Position numbers and translations under genes: made by a program
Shown: positions 52,263 through 61,665 of the stretch, piece by piece
How the letters are laid out: the number at the start of each line of letters is the position of its first letter
Numbering within the stretch: the stretch's first letter is position 1
Assembly: GCF_012396015.1 (NCBI RefSeq)
Contig: NZ_JAAXOQ010000003.1
Coordinates: 164,145-228,144, forward strand
Length of the DNA: 64,000 nt
Direction: 5' to 3'
Origin: Tsukamurella spumae
Lineage (GTDB): Bacteria > Actinomycetota > Actinomycetes > Mycobacteriales > Mycobacteriaceae
Notes under the pieces: model-generated
Seen by the model: the letters and a program-made list of their open reading frames with translations, nothing else
The model's database searches: none
Told to the model about the DNA's origin: nothing

Positions 52263-53324
52263 ATGACACGCGTCGTGGTGGTCGGTGCTGGCCAGGCCGG
52301 ACTTTCGGCGGCCTACTACCTCCCCCGGTTCGGCATCGACGACGCCGTCGTCCTCGACCACAACTCGGGTCCGGGCGGCGCCTGGCGCCAGCGCTGGCCG
52401 TCGCTGACACTGCGGTCGGCCAATCGGGTCCACGACCTGCCGGGCTGGGGCCTGCAGGACGCGCTCGGCAGCCACTGCGACGACATCCCCGCCTCCACCG
52501 GCGTCGCGGAGTACTTCGGCGAGTACGAGGAACGCTTCGACATCGACGTGCACCGCCCGGCCCACGTCGCCTCGGTCTCGCGCACGGATTCCGGGTACCT
52601 CGTCGCCGGACACGGGATCGCCGGCCCCTTCGAGTACCGCCCCGAGGCCGTCATCAACTGCACCGGCACCTGGGACAGTCCGTTCTGGCCGACGGTGCGC
52701 GGGGCCTCGTCGTTCCGCGGCGTCCAGCTGCACGCGCACGACTACCGCACCGCCGAACCCTTCGCCGGGAAGACGGTGGCCGTGGTCGGCGCCGGCATCA
52801 CCGCGGTGCAGCTGCTGCTGGAGATCTCCGCCGTCGCCGACACGATGTGGTTCACCCGCCGCGAGGTGCAGTGGGACGCCACGCCCTTCGACCCGGACAA
52901 GGGCCGTCGGGCGGTGGCCCGCGTCGAGGAGCGGGTGCGGGCCGGCCTGCCGCCGGGCTCCGTGGTCTCGGTGACCGGGCTGCCGCTCACGCCCGCGCTG
53001 CGCGCCGGCATCGAGTCGGGGGTGTTGGTCCGGCAGCCCATGTTCCGCGAGCTCACGCCCGACGGTCCGCTGCTCGCCGACGGTTCCGTCGCTGCGGCCG
53101 ACGTGATCCTGTGGTGCACCGGCTTCCGCTACTCGATGGATCACCTGGCGCCGCTGGGACTGCGGTCGCCGGGCGGCGGCATCGTCATGACCGGACGGCT
53201 GGCGACCGAGGTCGCCGGCGAGCCCCGGTTGCACCTGTTGGGCTACGGCCCGTCGGCGTCGACCATCGGCGCGAACCGCGCGGGGCGGGAGGCGGCGCGG
53301 GCGGTGGCCGAGGCGATCGGCTGA
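52263..53324 (+). CDS. FAD/NAD(P)-binding monooxygenase-like oxidoreductase
   Basis: 353 residues: FAD motif VVVGAGQAGLSAAYYL (GxGxxG), W-R loop GPGGAWRQRWPSLTLRS, second NADPH motif VAVVGAGITAVQLLLEI, and CTGFRYSMDHLAPLG. Fits the flavin monooxygenase / thioredoxin-reductase-like group. Substrate unknown. Divergent from echA6 with a 23-bp gap. Confidence 0.87.
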   Translation: MTRVVVVGAGQAGLSAAYYLPRFGIDDAVVLDHNSGPGGAWRQRWPSLTLRSANRVHDLPGWGLQDALGSHCDDIPASTGVAEYFGEYEERFDIDVHRPAHVASVSRTDSGYLVAGHGIAGPFEYRPEAVINCTGTWDSPFWPTVRGASSFRGVQLHAHDYRTAEPFAGKTVAVVGAGITAVQLLLEISAVADTMWFTRREVQWDATPFDPDKGRRAVARVEERVRAGLPPGSVVSVTGLPLTPALRAGIESGVLVRQPMFRELTPDGPLLADGSVAAADVILWCTGFRYSMDHLAPLGLRSPGGGIVMTGRLATEVAGEPRLHLLGYGPSASTIGANRAGREAARAVAEAIG

Positions 53325-53804
53325 GCCGTGCGCGCCGGGATCTCCGGGCCGGGTCCCTCGTTCGGTGCGCGCCCTTCCGGCTCGCCCATGAAACCGGTCG
53401 CGCGGGCAGCTCTCGGATGGTGTCCGATCCGGACATTGCGGTGAGTGTGGTCTTCGCGTTGCGGTGTTTCGCTTCGCCTGCGGCCGCAAAGTGCTTCGAA
53501 GATGTGCGGGCCGGCGGATCAGGTGTCGTCCCCCGCGCGGCACCGATCCGCGGCTGATACGTTCGCTCCCACATGAGGCGCCGATCGTGAGATAGGGGGT
53601 CGGCCGTCCCGCACGCGGCGCCGATTCCCCCACGAAAAGCCATACCTCCCCCGCCCGAAGCCGTCTCCGCCCACGCACGACAGAACCGGCGGGAGGCTGC
53701 GGGACGCGGCGGACTGTCCGAATCGGACAGAATCCGAGAGTCGAACGGAGGGGAGGCATCGTCGAACCCCGGGGACCGCGCGGCGGCGCCCCGGGGCCGG
53801 GTGA
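53325..53804. promoter_or_regulatory. Non-coding gap with two identical-arm palindromes TGTCCG-N3-CGGACA
   Basis: TGTCCGATCCGGACA (53421-53435) and TGTCCGAATCGGACA (53715-53729) share the same arms 294 bp apart. No convincing gene between the convergent flanking genes; long frames here are low-information. Likely binding sites of an unknown regulator, possibly of a small transcript. Confidence 0.6.
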
Positions 53805-54629
53805 TCAGCGGAGGTTGAACTCCGCCGGGTCGGGGCCGATGCGGGAACCGGAGATCGCGCTGATCCGCGCGACCTCGTCGTCCGACAGCGCGAACCCGAA
53901 GACATCGAAGTTCTCGGCGATGCGCGAGGGCGTCACGGACTTGGGGATCACGACGTTGCCGAGCTGCAGGTGCCAGCGCAGGATCGCCTGGGCGGGGGTC
54001 ACGCCGTGGGCCGCGGCGATCGCGGTCACCGTCGGATCGGCGAGCGACTCGCCCTGGCCCAGCGGCGACCAGGCCTCGGTGGCGATGCCGTGCTCGGCGT
54101 GGAAGGCCCGCAGCTCGTCCTGCGGCAGGCCCGGGTGCAGCTCGATCTGGTTCACGGCCGGGGTCTCGCCGGTCTCGTCGATGACGCGGCGCAGCGCGTC
54201 GACGGTGAAGTTGCTGACGCCGATCGCCTTCGCCCGCCCGGAGGCGCGGATCTGCTGGAAGGCCTTGAAGGTGTCGACGTACCGGTCGTACTCGAGGACG
54301 GGCCAGTGGATGAGGTAGAGGTCCACGTAGTCCGTGCCGAGCCGGCCGAGGGAGGCGTCGAAGGCGCGCAGGGTCTCGTCGAAACCCTGGTCCGAGTTCC
54401 ACAGCTTGGTGGTCAGGAAGACCTCGTCGCGGGCGAGCCCGCTCTCGGCGATCGCCCGGCCCGTGCCGGCCTCGTTCTCGTAGACGCGAGCCGTGTCGAT
54501 CGACCGGTATCCGACGCGCAGGGCCTCCGCGACGGCATCGCGGGCACCGTCGTCCGACACCTGCCAGACGCCGAAGCCGAGCTGGGGGATGGAGGTTCCA
54601 TTGTTGAGCTTCACGTTGGGTACGGTCAT
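53805..54629 (-). CDS. Aldo/keto reductase (AKR5-type)
   Basis: 274 residues. Catalytic tetrad: Asp/Tyr in RSIDTARVYENEAGTG, Lys in LTTKLWNSDQG, His in DLYLIHWPV; NADPH site IPKSVTPSRIAEN. Similar to 2,5-diketo-gluconate reductase-like AKRs of mycobacteria (Rv2971). ATG 54629. Divergent from accD3. Confidence 0.93.
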   Translation of the reverse strand: MTVPNVKLNNGTSIPQLGFGVWQVSDDGARDAVAEALRVGYRSIDTARVYENEAGTGRAIAESGLARDEVFLTTKLWNSDQGFDETLRAFDASLGRLGTDYVDLYLIHWPVLEYDRYVDTFKAFQQIRASGRAKAIGVSNFTVDALRRVIDETGETPAVNQIELHPGLPQDELRAFHAEHGIATEAWSPLGQGESLADPTVTAIAAAHGVTPAQAILRWHLQLGNVVIPKSVTPSRIAENFDVFGFALSDDEVARISAISGSRIGPDPAEFNLR

Positions 54630-54680
54630 GACCTCGGCAACGCGTCCGCCGGCCGCAGTGTTCCCAGTAACCTGAAATCC

Positions 54681-56189
54681 ATGGCGATCACGGTGCAGGA
54701 CCTCATCGATGCAGTCCTCGACCGCGGTACCTTCACCAGCTGGGACGGCCCGCTGCTCGACGTGCATCCCGACGCCGCGTACGCCGCGGACCTGCAGCGC
54801 GCCCGGGAGACCTCGCACCACGACGAGGCCGTCATCACCGGCGAGGGTCGCATCCGGGGGCAGCGGGTGGCGCTCATCGCGTGCGACTTCGCCTTCCTCG
54901 GCGGATCGATCGGCGTGGCGGCCGCGGAGCGGATCGTCTCCGCCGTCGAACGCGCGACCGCCCTGCGCCTGCCGCTCCTCGCGACCCCGACCTCCGGCGG
55001 CACCCGCATGCAGGAGGGCACCGTCGCCTTCCTGCAGATGGTGAAGATCTCGGCCGCGATCACGCTGCACAAGCAGTCCGGCCTCGTCTACCTGGTGTAC
55101 CTGCGCGACCCCACGATGGGCGGCGTCTTCGCCTCGTGGGGCTCACTGGGGCACGTCACCATCGCCGAGCCCGGCGCGCGGATCGGTTTCCTCGGCCCAC
55201 GGGTGTACGAGGCGCTGCACGGCGAGCCCTATCCCGACGGCGTCCAGACCGCGGAGCACCTCTTCGAGCGCGGACTGATCGACGGTGTCGTGCCGCTGCG
55301 GTTCGTCCGGCTGCTCGCCCACCGCACCCTGCGGGTGCTGGCGGGCGCGCAGGACGCCGACCCGTTGGCGCCACAGCTGGGCATGCGCGAGGAACTCGCG
55401 GCCGGCGATGACGGCGCGTCCGCCTGGGACTCGGTGCGGATCAGTCGCGAGGTCGGGCGGCCCGGGGTACGGGCCTTCCTGCGGCACTCCGCCACGGATC
55501 GGTTGCCGCTGTCGGGCACCGGGGAGGGCGAGACCGACCACTCGCTGCTGTTGTCGCTGGCGCGGGTGCAGGGCTATCCGTGTGTGGTCGTCGGGCAGGA
55601 CACGACGCGCGCCGAGGGCCAGGCCCCGCCGCTGCTCGGCCCCGCGGCACTGCGGGCCGCACGGCGCGGCATGCGGCTGGCGGCCGAGTTGAACCTCCCC
55701 CTCGTGCTGGTCATCGACACGTGGGGCGCGGCGCTGTCCCCCGAGGCCGAGGAGGGCGGCCTCGCCGGGCAGGTGGCGCGCAGCCTGTCCGATCTGGTCA
55801 CCCTCAGGGTCCCGACGGTGTCCGTCCTCCTCGGGCAGGGGACGGGCGGCGGGGCGCTGGCGATGCTGCCCGCCGACCGGGTGCTGTGCGCGCAGCACGC
55901 ATGGCTCGCGCCGCTCCCGCCGGAGGGCGCGAGCGCGGTGGTGTTCCGGGACATCGAGCACGCCGCCGAGATGGCGCGCAAGCAGCGGATCCGCGCCGCG
56001 GACCTACTCGCCGACGGCATCGTCGACCGGGTGATCCCCGAGCGCCCGAACGCGGCCGATGAACCCACGGAGTTCTCCCGCCGCGTCGGACTTGCGGTCA
56101 GTGAATCGCTCGCGGAGCTCTCGCTCATCCCGGATTCGATCCGGATCAGCCGGCGCCTGGACCGCTACCGGTTCCTCGGCACCCCCTGA
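54681..56189 (+). CDS. accD3: Acetyl-CoA carboxylase-type carboxyltransferase with fused alpha/beta domains (AccD3)
   Basis: 502 residues. N-terminal beta-like half (about 1-240: TSGGTRMQEGTVAFLQM, GVFASWGSLGHVTIAEPGARIGFLGPRV) and C-terminal alpha-like half (about 270-500: LPLVLVIDTWGAALSPEAEEGGLAGQVAR, GQGTGGGALAML). No N-terminal zinc finger. Matches AccD3 (Rv0904c), whose exact acyl-CoA substrate is not settled; next to echA6 this suggests a role in mycolate/fatty-acid supply. Confidence 0.9.
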   Translation: MAITVQDLIDAVLDRGTFTSWDGPLLDVHPDAAYAADLQRARETSHHDEAVITGEGRIRGQRVALIACDFAFLGGSIGVAAAERIVSAVERATALRLPLLATPTSGGTRMQEGTVAFLQMVKISAAITLHKQSGLVYLVYLRDPTMGGVFASWGSLGHVTIAEPGARIGFLGPRVYEALHGEPYPDGVQTAEHLFERGLIDGVVPLRFVRLLAHRTLRVLAGAQDADPLAPQLGMREELAAGDDGASAWDSVRISREVGRPGVRAFLRHSATDRLPLSGTGEGETDHSLLLSLARVQGYPCVVVGQDTTRAEGQAPPLLGPAALRAARRGMRLAAELNLPLVLVIDTWGAALSPEAEEGGLAGQVARSLSDLVTLRVPTVSVLLGQGTGGGALAMLPADRVLCAQHAWLAPLPPEGASAVVFRDIEHAAEMARKQRIRAADLLADGIVDRVIPERPNAADEPTEFSRRVGLAVSESLAELSLIPDSIRISRRLDRYRFLGTP

Positions 56190-56211
56190 ACGGAGCGCGT
56201 CCGGGGGCGCG

Positions 56212-56511
56212 TCACCAATCCCGCAGGTCGGTGTAGCCGTCCTCGAGCATGCGGGCGAACAGCGCCGTCTTGGACCGGGCGTCGCGGTGCGCGGCCGTGT
56301 ACTTGGCGCGAACCCGCGCGATGTGCGTGGCGACGGTGGCCGGGCTGATGAAGAGCCGGCTCGCAGCGCCCTCCTTGGAATCACTGGCGAACCACGCGAG
56401 CAACACCTCGACCTCCCGCGCGGAGAGCGGAGGCCTCATCGGCGGCGTGCGCTGCGCGGTCGGCCGATCGATCAAGCGGTCCGAGTTCTCGACCGTTTCC
56501 ATGACCACCAT
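56212..56511 (-). CDS. Stand-alone LuxR-type helix-turn-helix protein
   Basis: About 99 residues, mostly a GerE/LuxR DNA-binding domain: PLSAREVEVLLAWFASDSKEGAASRLFISPATVATHIARVRAKY. No receiver or sensor domain. Start could be GTG 56517, ATG 56511 or ATG 56502. Divergent from the STAND protein gene (158-bp gap containing TTCGTACGA and TCCGTACGA repeats at 56609-56628), which it may control. Confidence 0.82.
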   Translation of the reverse strand: MVVMETVENSDRLIDRPTAQRTPPMRPPLSAREVEVLLAWFASDSKEGAASRLFISPATVATHIARVRAKYTAAHRDARSKTALFARMLEDGYTDLRDW

Positions 56512-56669
56512 AAACACCCCACTTCGATTGTTTCCCCTATCCGCCCCGGCGGATCTTCTCGGTCAACCCTCGCATCGACGCCCCCGAATTCCCCGATCGC
56601 ACGCATTCTTCGTACGATCTCCGTACGACGACCAGGCTCAATGGCGACATTCAGAGGGGAAGTCAGGAA

Positions 56670-59600
56670 ATGGCATCCGAGGAGAATCAGCCTTCGCGGC
56701 CCGATCCAGGTGTGGTCGACTCCCGCGCCGAGCTCGGTGCCGCGCTCCGGGATCTGCGTGACGCCGCAGGTCTGACGGTGCGCGAGCTCGTCGAGCAGGC
56801 CGACGGATACCTGGGCACCGTCTCGGGCTGGCTCTCCGGCGCCCACGCCCCGACGGCGGCGAACCGGGATCTGTTCGACCGTGTATTGGCCGTGTGCGGA
56901 GTTCCGGAATCGGAATTCGGAATGTGGTGGGACGCGGTGACCCGCGCCCGAGTTCGTTCGCGCACGAAAGCGCCGACTCCATTGAATTCTTCCCCATACC
57001 GAGGTTTCGAGGCATTCGAGATAGCGGACGCGAAATACTTCTTCGGGCGGGACGAGGACTCCGATGTACTGCGCCGGAGAATCGACGCCATCGCGGCCGG
57101 CCGGGCGCCGCGCCATCCCGTCGTCGTGGTCGGCGGCAGCGGCATCGGCAAGTCCTCGGTGGTGCGGGCGGGCCTCGCCCGGGCGTTCGACGATGCCGAC
57201 GGTGCGGCGGGCTGGGATCACGTCGTGATCACGCCCGGCATCGATCCGATGGCCTCCATCGACGAGGCGCTCGCCGCGCTGCGCGAGCGATCGGCGACGC
57301 ATCCCGTCCTCGTGATCGATCAGTTCGAGGAGATCTGGACGCAGGGAGCGGGCGGCGACGCCCACGCCGTCCTGACCCGCGTCCTCGACCTCGCCGCCGC
57401 CCCGCCCGTCGTGGTGCTCGTGCTGCGCTCGGACTTCCTCGACCGGCTCGTCGCCCAGCCCGGCTACGCCACGACGGTGGAGGCGGGCCCCGTCGTCGTC
57501 GGACCACTGGACCGGGCGGGCCTGCGCGCGGCGATCACCGGGCCCGCGGACCGGGCATCGCTCACCGTCGAGCCCGGGCTGGTGGAGCTCCTACTCGACG
57601 ACGCCGAGGCCACCGGCGACGCCGCGGGCGTGCTCCCGCTGCTCTCCCACTCCCTGCTGACCACGTGGGAACGGTCCGGGCGGTCGCGGCTCACCGTCGA
57701 CGGGTACCTCGAGACGGGCCGCCTGACGGGGGCCGTGGAGAAGAGCGCGGAGGCGGTCCACGACGGGCTCGACGAGGCCGGGCGCGCGACCATGCACGAC
57801 CTGCTGCTGAGCCTGATCAACGTCGGCGCCGACAGCGTGACCCGGCGCATCACGCCGGCCGCCGAGCTCGAGCTGGATCCCGACGCCGAGGCGGTGCTGG
57901 ACCGTTTGGTCGAGGCGCGGCTGGTCACCGTCGGCGACGACGGTGTGCAACTCGCCCACGAGGCGCTCGTGCGAGCCTGGCCCCGGCTGTCGCAGTGGGT
58001 CGATGAGAACCGTGCCCGCCTGCGCCTCGAGCACCGGATCCGGGTCGCGGCGGCGCACTGGACGCAGGCCGGCGAGCCCTCGACGCTCCTGCTCTCGTCC
58101 GGGATGCTGGACCTCGTCGAGTCACTGTCCGCGGAGCGCCCGAGCAGGTGGGGCGACGCGGAGCGCCGAATGATCGCTCGCAGCGCGGAACGCCGCGAGC
58201 AGCGGCTGGCGGGCGAGCGGCGACAGGTCCGCAAGCTCCGTGCGGTCGCGATCACGGCGGCCGCATTCGCGGTGATCGCGGCACTGGCGGCGACGATGGC
58301 CTGGATCGGGCTGGCCAACACCGCCCGCGCCCGCGACGCCGCGGCACAGGCGCACGACGAGTCGACCAGCCGCCAACTCGCACTGGAGTCCCGCCGGCTG
58401 CGGCCCCGCGACTCGGCCCTGGCCGCGCAGCTGGCCGTCGCGGCGTACCGGATCTCCCCGACCGTCGAGGCCCGGTCCAACCTGCTCGACACCCTGTCGG
58501 ATCCCCTGGCCACGCGGCGGATGATCGGCGGCGCCTTCGAGGTCGCGTCGGCTCCGTCCGGCACGGTCGTCGCCGTCCGCGGCGAACGCCGAGTCGACCT
58601 GTACCGCGTCGCGACCTACGGCCTCGGCGACCGGATCGGCGGGACCGACATCGATCCCGGGTCGCTCCCGGGATCCGGCCTGTCGTTCACGCCCGACGGC
58701 ACGAACCTCCTCATCGGCACCGGCCGCGGCGTGCTCACCGTGGACGTGCACGACGCGGCGGCCCCGAAGCCGGGAGGCGTCGTCGACGTGGGTCGGCCGG
58801 TGGTCCGGCTGTCCGTCGCGGGCGACGGGCGCACGATGCTCGCCTCCCGCGCCGACGCCCCTCCAGTGCTCGTGCAGCGCGACGGCCGCACCGTCCAATT
58901 CCCGGACGACGGCTACGCCGAGACCCAGGCGGCGGTCGCGCTCAGCGCCGACGCCCGGCTGGCCGCGGTGTCGGCGCCGGGGCGGGGCATCGGACTGTGG
59001 GACGTCTCCGGCCCCGTTCCCGTCCGGCGCGGCGATCTTCCGCTCAGCGGAGCGTCGAACCAGGCGGTCCAATTGGCCTTCCACGGGACCGCGCTCGCCG
59101 CGGGTCTGCGCAGCCGCGAGGCGATCATCGTCGACGCCGCCGACCCGGCGGCACCGGTCCTGCGCCGGACCGTGTCCGGGTTCACCAGCTACGTCAACGA
59201 CGTCGAGATCTCGTCCGACGGTGCGCGGCTCGTCGCCGCGAGCTCGGACGGCCAGGTCCGGGTGGTCCCCCTCGCCGGCGGCGACCCCGAACTCGTGTTC
59301 ACCGGTCCCGAGCCCATCGGCGTGGCGACCGTCGCCGGCGACACCGTACTCGCGGCGGCCGACGGTGGCGTCCTGCGCAGTTGGCCCCTGCGCACGGCGG
59401 CGACCACGCTCGGGTCCCGCGGCGTGTTCCAGATCCCCGTGGACGGCTCCGAGGTGCTGGTGGCCAACGGCGGCCCCGACTCCGCCGTCGGCCAGTGGCG
59501 CACCGCGCCCGGGCCCGAGCTGCTCCGTTCCGGGCCGGACCTGGCGGCACCGTCGGGCGATCTGTTCTCCGGCGCACTGGCGGTGACGGGCGACGGGAAG

Positions 59601-60431
59601 GCGGCGCTCGGCACGGCGAGCGGCCTGGTGTACCTCGCGGACCTGCGCGACCGCGCACACCCGCGGCTGTCCGCAACGGGGGCACCGGCGCTCGGGTCGA
59701 TCGTCGAGACGGTCGCCGCCTCACCCGACGGGCGCACCGCCCTGGTCGGCGGGCTGTCGACCCCGCGGGTCGCGGTGCTCGACATCGCGGACCGCACCGC
59801 ACCACGCGTCGTCGGCCAGCTGGACCTGGCCGACGGCGTACCGTCGGTCGGCTTCCTGGACGACCGGACGGCGGTCCTGGGGACCGCCGGCGGCGATCTC
59901 ATCCGGGTGGACCTGCGCGAACCGGCGACGCCCCGGATCGTGCGCACCACGCACGTCTTCGACGCATCGGTCGCCGCCCTGGCCGTCGCACCCGACGGGC
60001 GCACCCTGCTCCTCGCCGCGTCGGGCGGCGGTCACCTCGCGCAGGTCGACGTCCCGGCGGACGCCGACCCCCTGATCACCCGCTTCGGCGGGCCCAGCGG
60101 CTCGGTCAGCGGGGCGGCCTACTCCCCCGACGGCACGCGGCTCGTCGTCGCTTCCAGCAGCGGCGAAGCGCGCCTGTACCACCTGTCCGACGGTGCCATC
60201 CCCGTGCGGGAGGCCTCCCTCACCGTGGACGGCGCGATCCTCTACGACGCCCGGTTCACCGGCGACGGCTCGATGGTCGTCGCGTCCGGCAACAGCGGTC
60301 GCCTACGCACCTGGGACCTGAACCCGCAGCACGTCATCGACGCCGTCTGCACGTCCCACTCCGCACCCATCACCGCGGAGGAGTGGGACCGCCTCGCCCC
60401 GGGTGAGCCGTACTTCCAGCCCTGCGCGTGA
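56670..60431 (+). CDS. HTH - STAND NTPase - TM - beta-propeller (WD40-like) protein
   Basis: 1253 residues. XRE-like HTH (about 15-85; LTVRELVEQADGYLGTVSGWLSG), then nSTAND1 NTPase: PYRGFEAFEIADAKYFFGRDED, Walker A GGSGIGKSSVV (about 152), Walker B LVIDQFEEIWT (about 215), winged-helix and alpha-helical region, TM helix (about 525-547) and a C-terminal beta-propeller of some 600 residues in two sevenfold sets, ending CTSHSAPITAEEWDRLAPGEPYFQPC. STAND NTPases are signal-triggered oligomerising switches, often in conflict or stress systems. Role here unknown. Confidence 0.87.
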   Translation: MASEENQPSRPDPGVVDSRAELGAALRDLRDAAGLTVRELVEQADGYLGTVSGWLSGAHAPTAANRDLFDRVLAVCGVPESEFGMWWDAVTRARVRSRTKAPTPLNSSPYRGFEAFEIADAKYFFGRDEDSDVLRRRIDAIAAGRAPRHPVVVVGGSGIGKSSVVRAGLARAFDDADGAAGWDHVVITPGIDPMASIDEALAALRERSATHPVLVIDQFEEIWTQGAGGDAHAVLTRVLDLAAAPPVVVLVLRSDFLDRLVAQPGYATTVEAGPVVVGPLDRAGLRAAITGPADRASLTVEPGLVELLLDDAEATGDAAGVLPLLSHSLLTTWERSGRSRLTVDGYLETGRLTGAVEKSAEAVHDGLDEAGRATMHDLLLSLINVGADSVTRRITPAAELELDPDAEAVLDRLVEARLVTVGDDGVQLAHEALVRAWPRLSQWVDENRARLRLEHRIRVAAAHWTQAGEPSTLLLSSGMLDLVESLSAERPSRWGDAERRMIARSAERREQRLAGERRQVRKLRAVAITAAAFAVIAALAATMAWIGLANTARARDAAAQAHDESTSRQLALESRRLRPRDSALAAQLAVAAYRISPTVEARSNLLDTLSDPLATRRMIGGAFEVASAPSGTVVAVRGERRVDLYRVATYGLGDRIGGTDIDPGSLPGSGLSFTPDGTNLLIGTGRGVLTVDVHDAAAPKPGGVVDVGRPVVRLSVAGDGRTMLASRADAPPVLVQRDGRTVQFPDDGYAETQAAVALSADARLAAVSAPGRGIGLWDVSGPVPVRRGDLPLSGASNQAVQLAFHGTALAAGLRSREAIIVDAADPAAPVLRRTVSGFTSYVNDVEISSDGARLVAASSDGQVRVVPLAGGDPELVFTGPEPIGVATVAGDTVLAAADGGVLRSWPLRTAATTLGSRGVFQIPVDGSEVLVANGGPDSAVGQWRTAPGPELLRSGPDLAAPSGDLFSGALAVTGDGKAALGTASGLVYLADLRDRAHPRLSATGAPALGSIVETVAASPDGRTALVGGLSTPRVAVLDIADRTAPRVVGQLDLADGVPSVGFLDDRTAVLGTAGGDLIRVDLREPATPRIVRTTHVFDASVAALAVAPDGRTLLLAASGGGHLAQVDVPADADPLITRFGGPSGSVSGAAYSPDGTRLVVASSSGEARLYHLSDGAIPVREASLTVDGAILYDARFTGDGSMVVASGNSGRLRTWDLNPQHVIDAVCTSHSAPITAEEWDRLAPGEPYFQPCA

Positions 60432-60502
60432 AAAGCGTCCTGGCCGCGTGTCATCCGATCGGGTGATTGCGGGATTGCCAGCGCTGTCGGACAATTCGTT
60501 CC

Positions 60503-60772
60503 ATGTCGCCGTCCGACCCGGTCGTGGACCGCGCCCGAGTGGCCGCGGCGTACTGCCGGATCCAGCAGCGCGGCAAGGACTCCTTCGACTGCGCACGGTT
60601 CCGAGAGCTGTACCGGCACTTCTTCTCCCGTGAGCTGACCGAGGACGAGCTCGACCATCAGCTGCTCGGCTACGCGTGCGCCGATGCCCCGACGCTGATC
60701 GACTACGTGCGCCACCTGGAGTACCACCTGCTGCGCCACGAACGACGACACCGCCCGAGGACCTCGTTCTGA
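60503..60772 (+). CDS. Small hypothetical protein (89 aa)
   Basis: Soluble, helical, rich in charged residues (RFRELYRHFFSRELTEDELDHQLLGYA, VRHLEYHLLRHERRHR). Two Cys (AYCRI and FDCARF). No family recognised; 71 bp after the STAND gene, same strand. Confidence 0.55.
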   Translation: MSPSDPVVDRARVAAAYCRIQQRGKDSFDCARFRELYRHFFSRELTEDELDHQLLGYACADAPTLIDYVRHLEYHLLRHERRHRPRTSF

Positions 60773-60871
60773 CCGCGGCCGGTCCCGAGATTGATTCGTT
60801 CGGAGGATAGCGCCGACCACCGCTCGTCCCGCAGTCTTGATGCGCCCCGTCTCCAACAAGTAAGGCGCACT

Positions 60872-61648
60872 ATGCATCTCGCTCTTCGCGGCCTGGCAGC
60901 CCTGGCTGCCGCCGCCACCGTGTCCACCCTCGCCGTCGGCGTCGCCGAAGCCGCACCCACCGGTCGCGTCGTCGCCGCGACCCAGAAGATGACCGGCCCG
61001 TCGCTCAAGACCACCCAGGTCGGCACGTATCCGGCGGGCACCCGCGTCACGCTCCAGTGCTACGAGCGCGGGCAGTCCGTCAAGGGCGCACTGAGCCGAT
61101 ACCACGGCAACGGCGGCTGGGACGACCTCTGGTACAAGACCTCCGATGGCGTGTACGTCGCCGACATCGACATCGAGACCGGCAGCAACAACCCCGTGAC
61201 CGGTGCATGTTCCCCAGCTCCCGCTGCTCAGCCCGCCCCCGCCGCACAGCCCGCCCCGGCTGCATCGTCGTCGAAGGTGGACCGGGCGATTTCATGGGCG
61301 AACAGCAAGCTCGGATCGCAGAAGTACGGAAATCTTTGCTCTCAATTCGTCCAGGAGGCGTACGGGCTTGGTAGGCAGGGAAACGCGATCGACTGGTACA
61401 ATCGTGCCGCCTCGAACGGGCAGATCCACCGGGATACGAACTTCCCCCGTGGCGCGATCGTCTTCTCCAAGTCGTCCATGGACGGCGGACTCGGCCACGT
61501 CCTGATCGCCCTCGGCGGCGGCCGGTTCATCTCGGGCGGCGTCTGGCCCGGATTGCGCAACGGCAACGGCTCCACCGTCCAGATCCTGAACAGCTGGAAT
61601 CCGACACCGGGTGCCATGTACCTCGGGTGGATCGCGCCGCCGGCCTGA
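60872..61648 (+). CDS. Secreted NlpC/P60-like cell-wall hydrolase with SH3-like domain
   Basis: 258 residues: Sec signal peptide (ALRGLAALAAAATVSTLAVG-VAEAA), an SH3-type domain (about 28-115; TYPAGTRVTLQCYERGQSV), a (PAPAAQ) linker, then an NlpC/P60 or CHAP-like catalytic domain with Cys in YGNLCSQFVQEAYG and His in GGLGHVLIALGGG. Probably cleaves peptidoglycan stem peptides outside the cell. Confidence 0.85.
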   Translation: MHLALRGLAALAAAATVSTLAVGVAEAAPTGRVVAATQKMTGPSLKTTQVGTYPAGTRVTLQCYERGQSVKGALSRYHGNGGWDDLWYKTSDGVYVADIDIETGSNNPVTGACSPAPAAQPAPAAQPAPAASSSKVDRAISWANSKLGSQKYGNLCSQFVQEAYGLGRQGNAIDWYNRAASNGQIHRDTNFPRGAIVFSKSSMDGGLGHVLIALGGGRFISGGVWPGLRNGNGSTVQILNSWNPTPGAMYLGWIAPPA

Positions 61649-61665
61649 CCCGCCACCCGTTCCGA

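Noticed and set aside
53185..54402. Long leftward frames across the FMO/AKR gap
   Set aside because: Arg/Pro-rich antisense-type translations expected from high-GC codon bias; no start signals.
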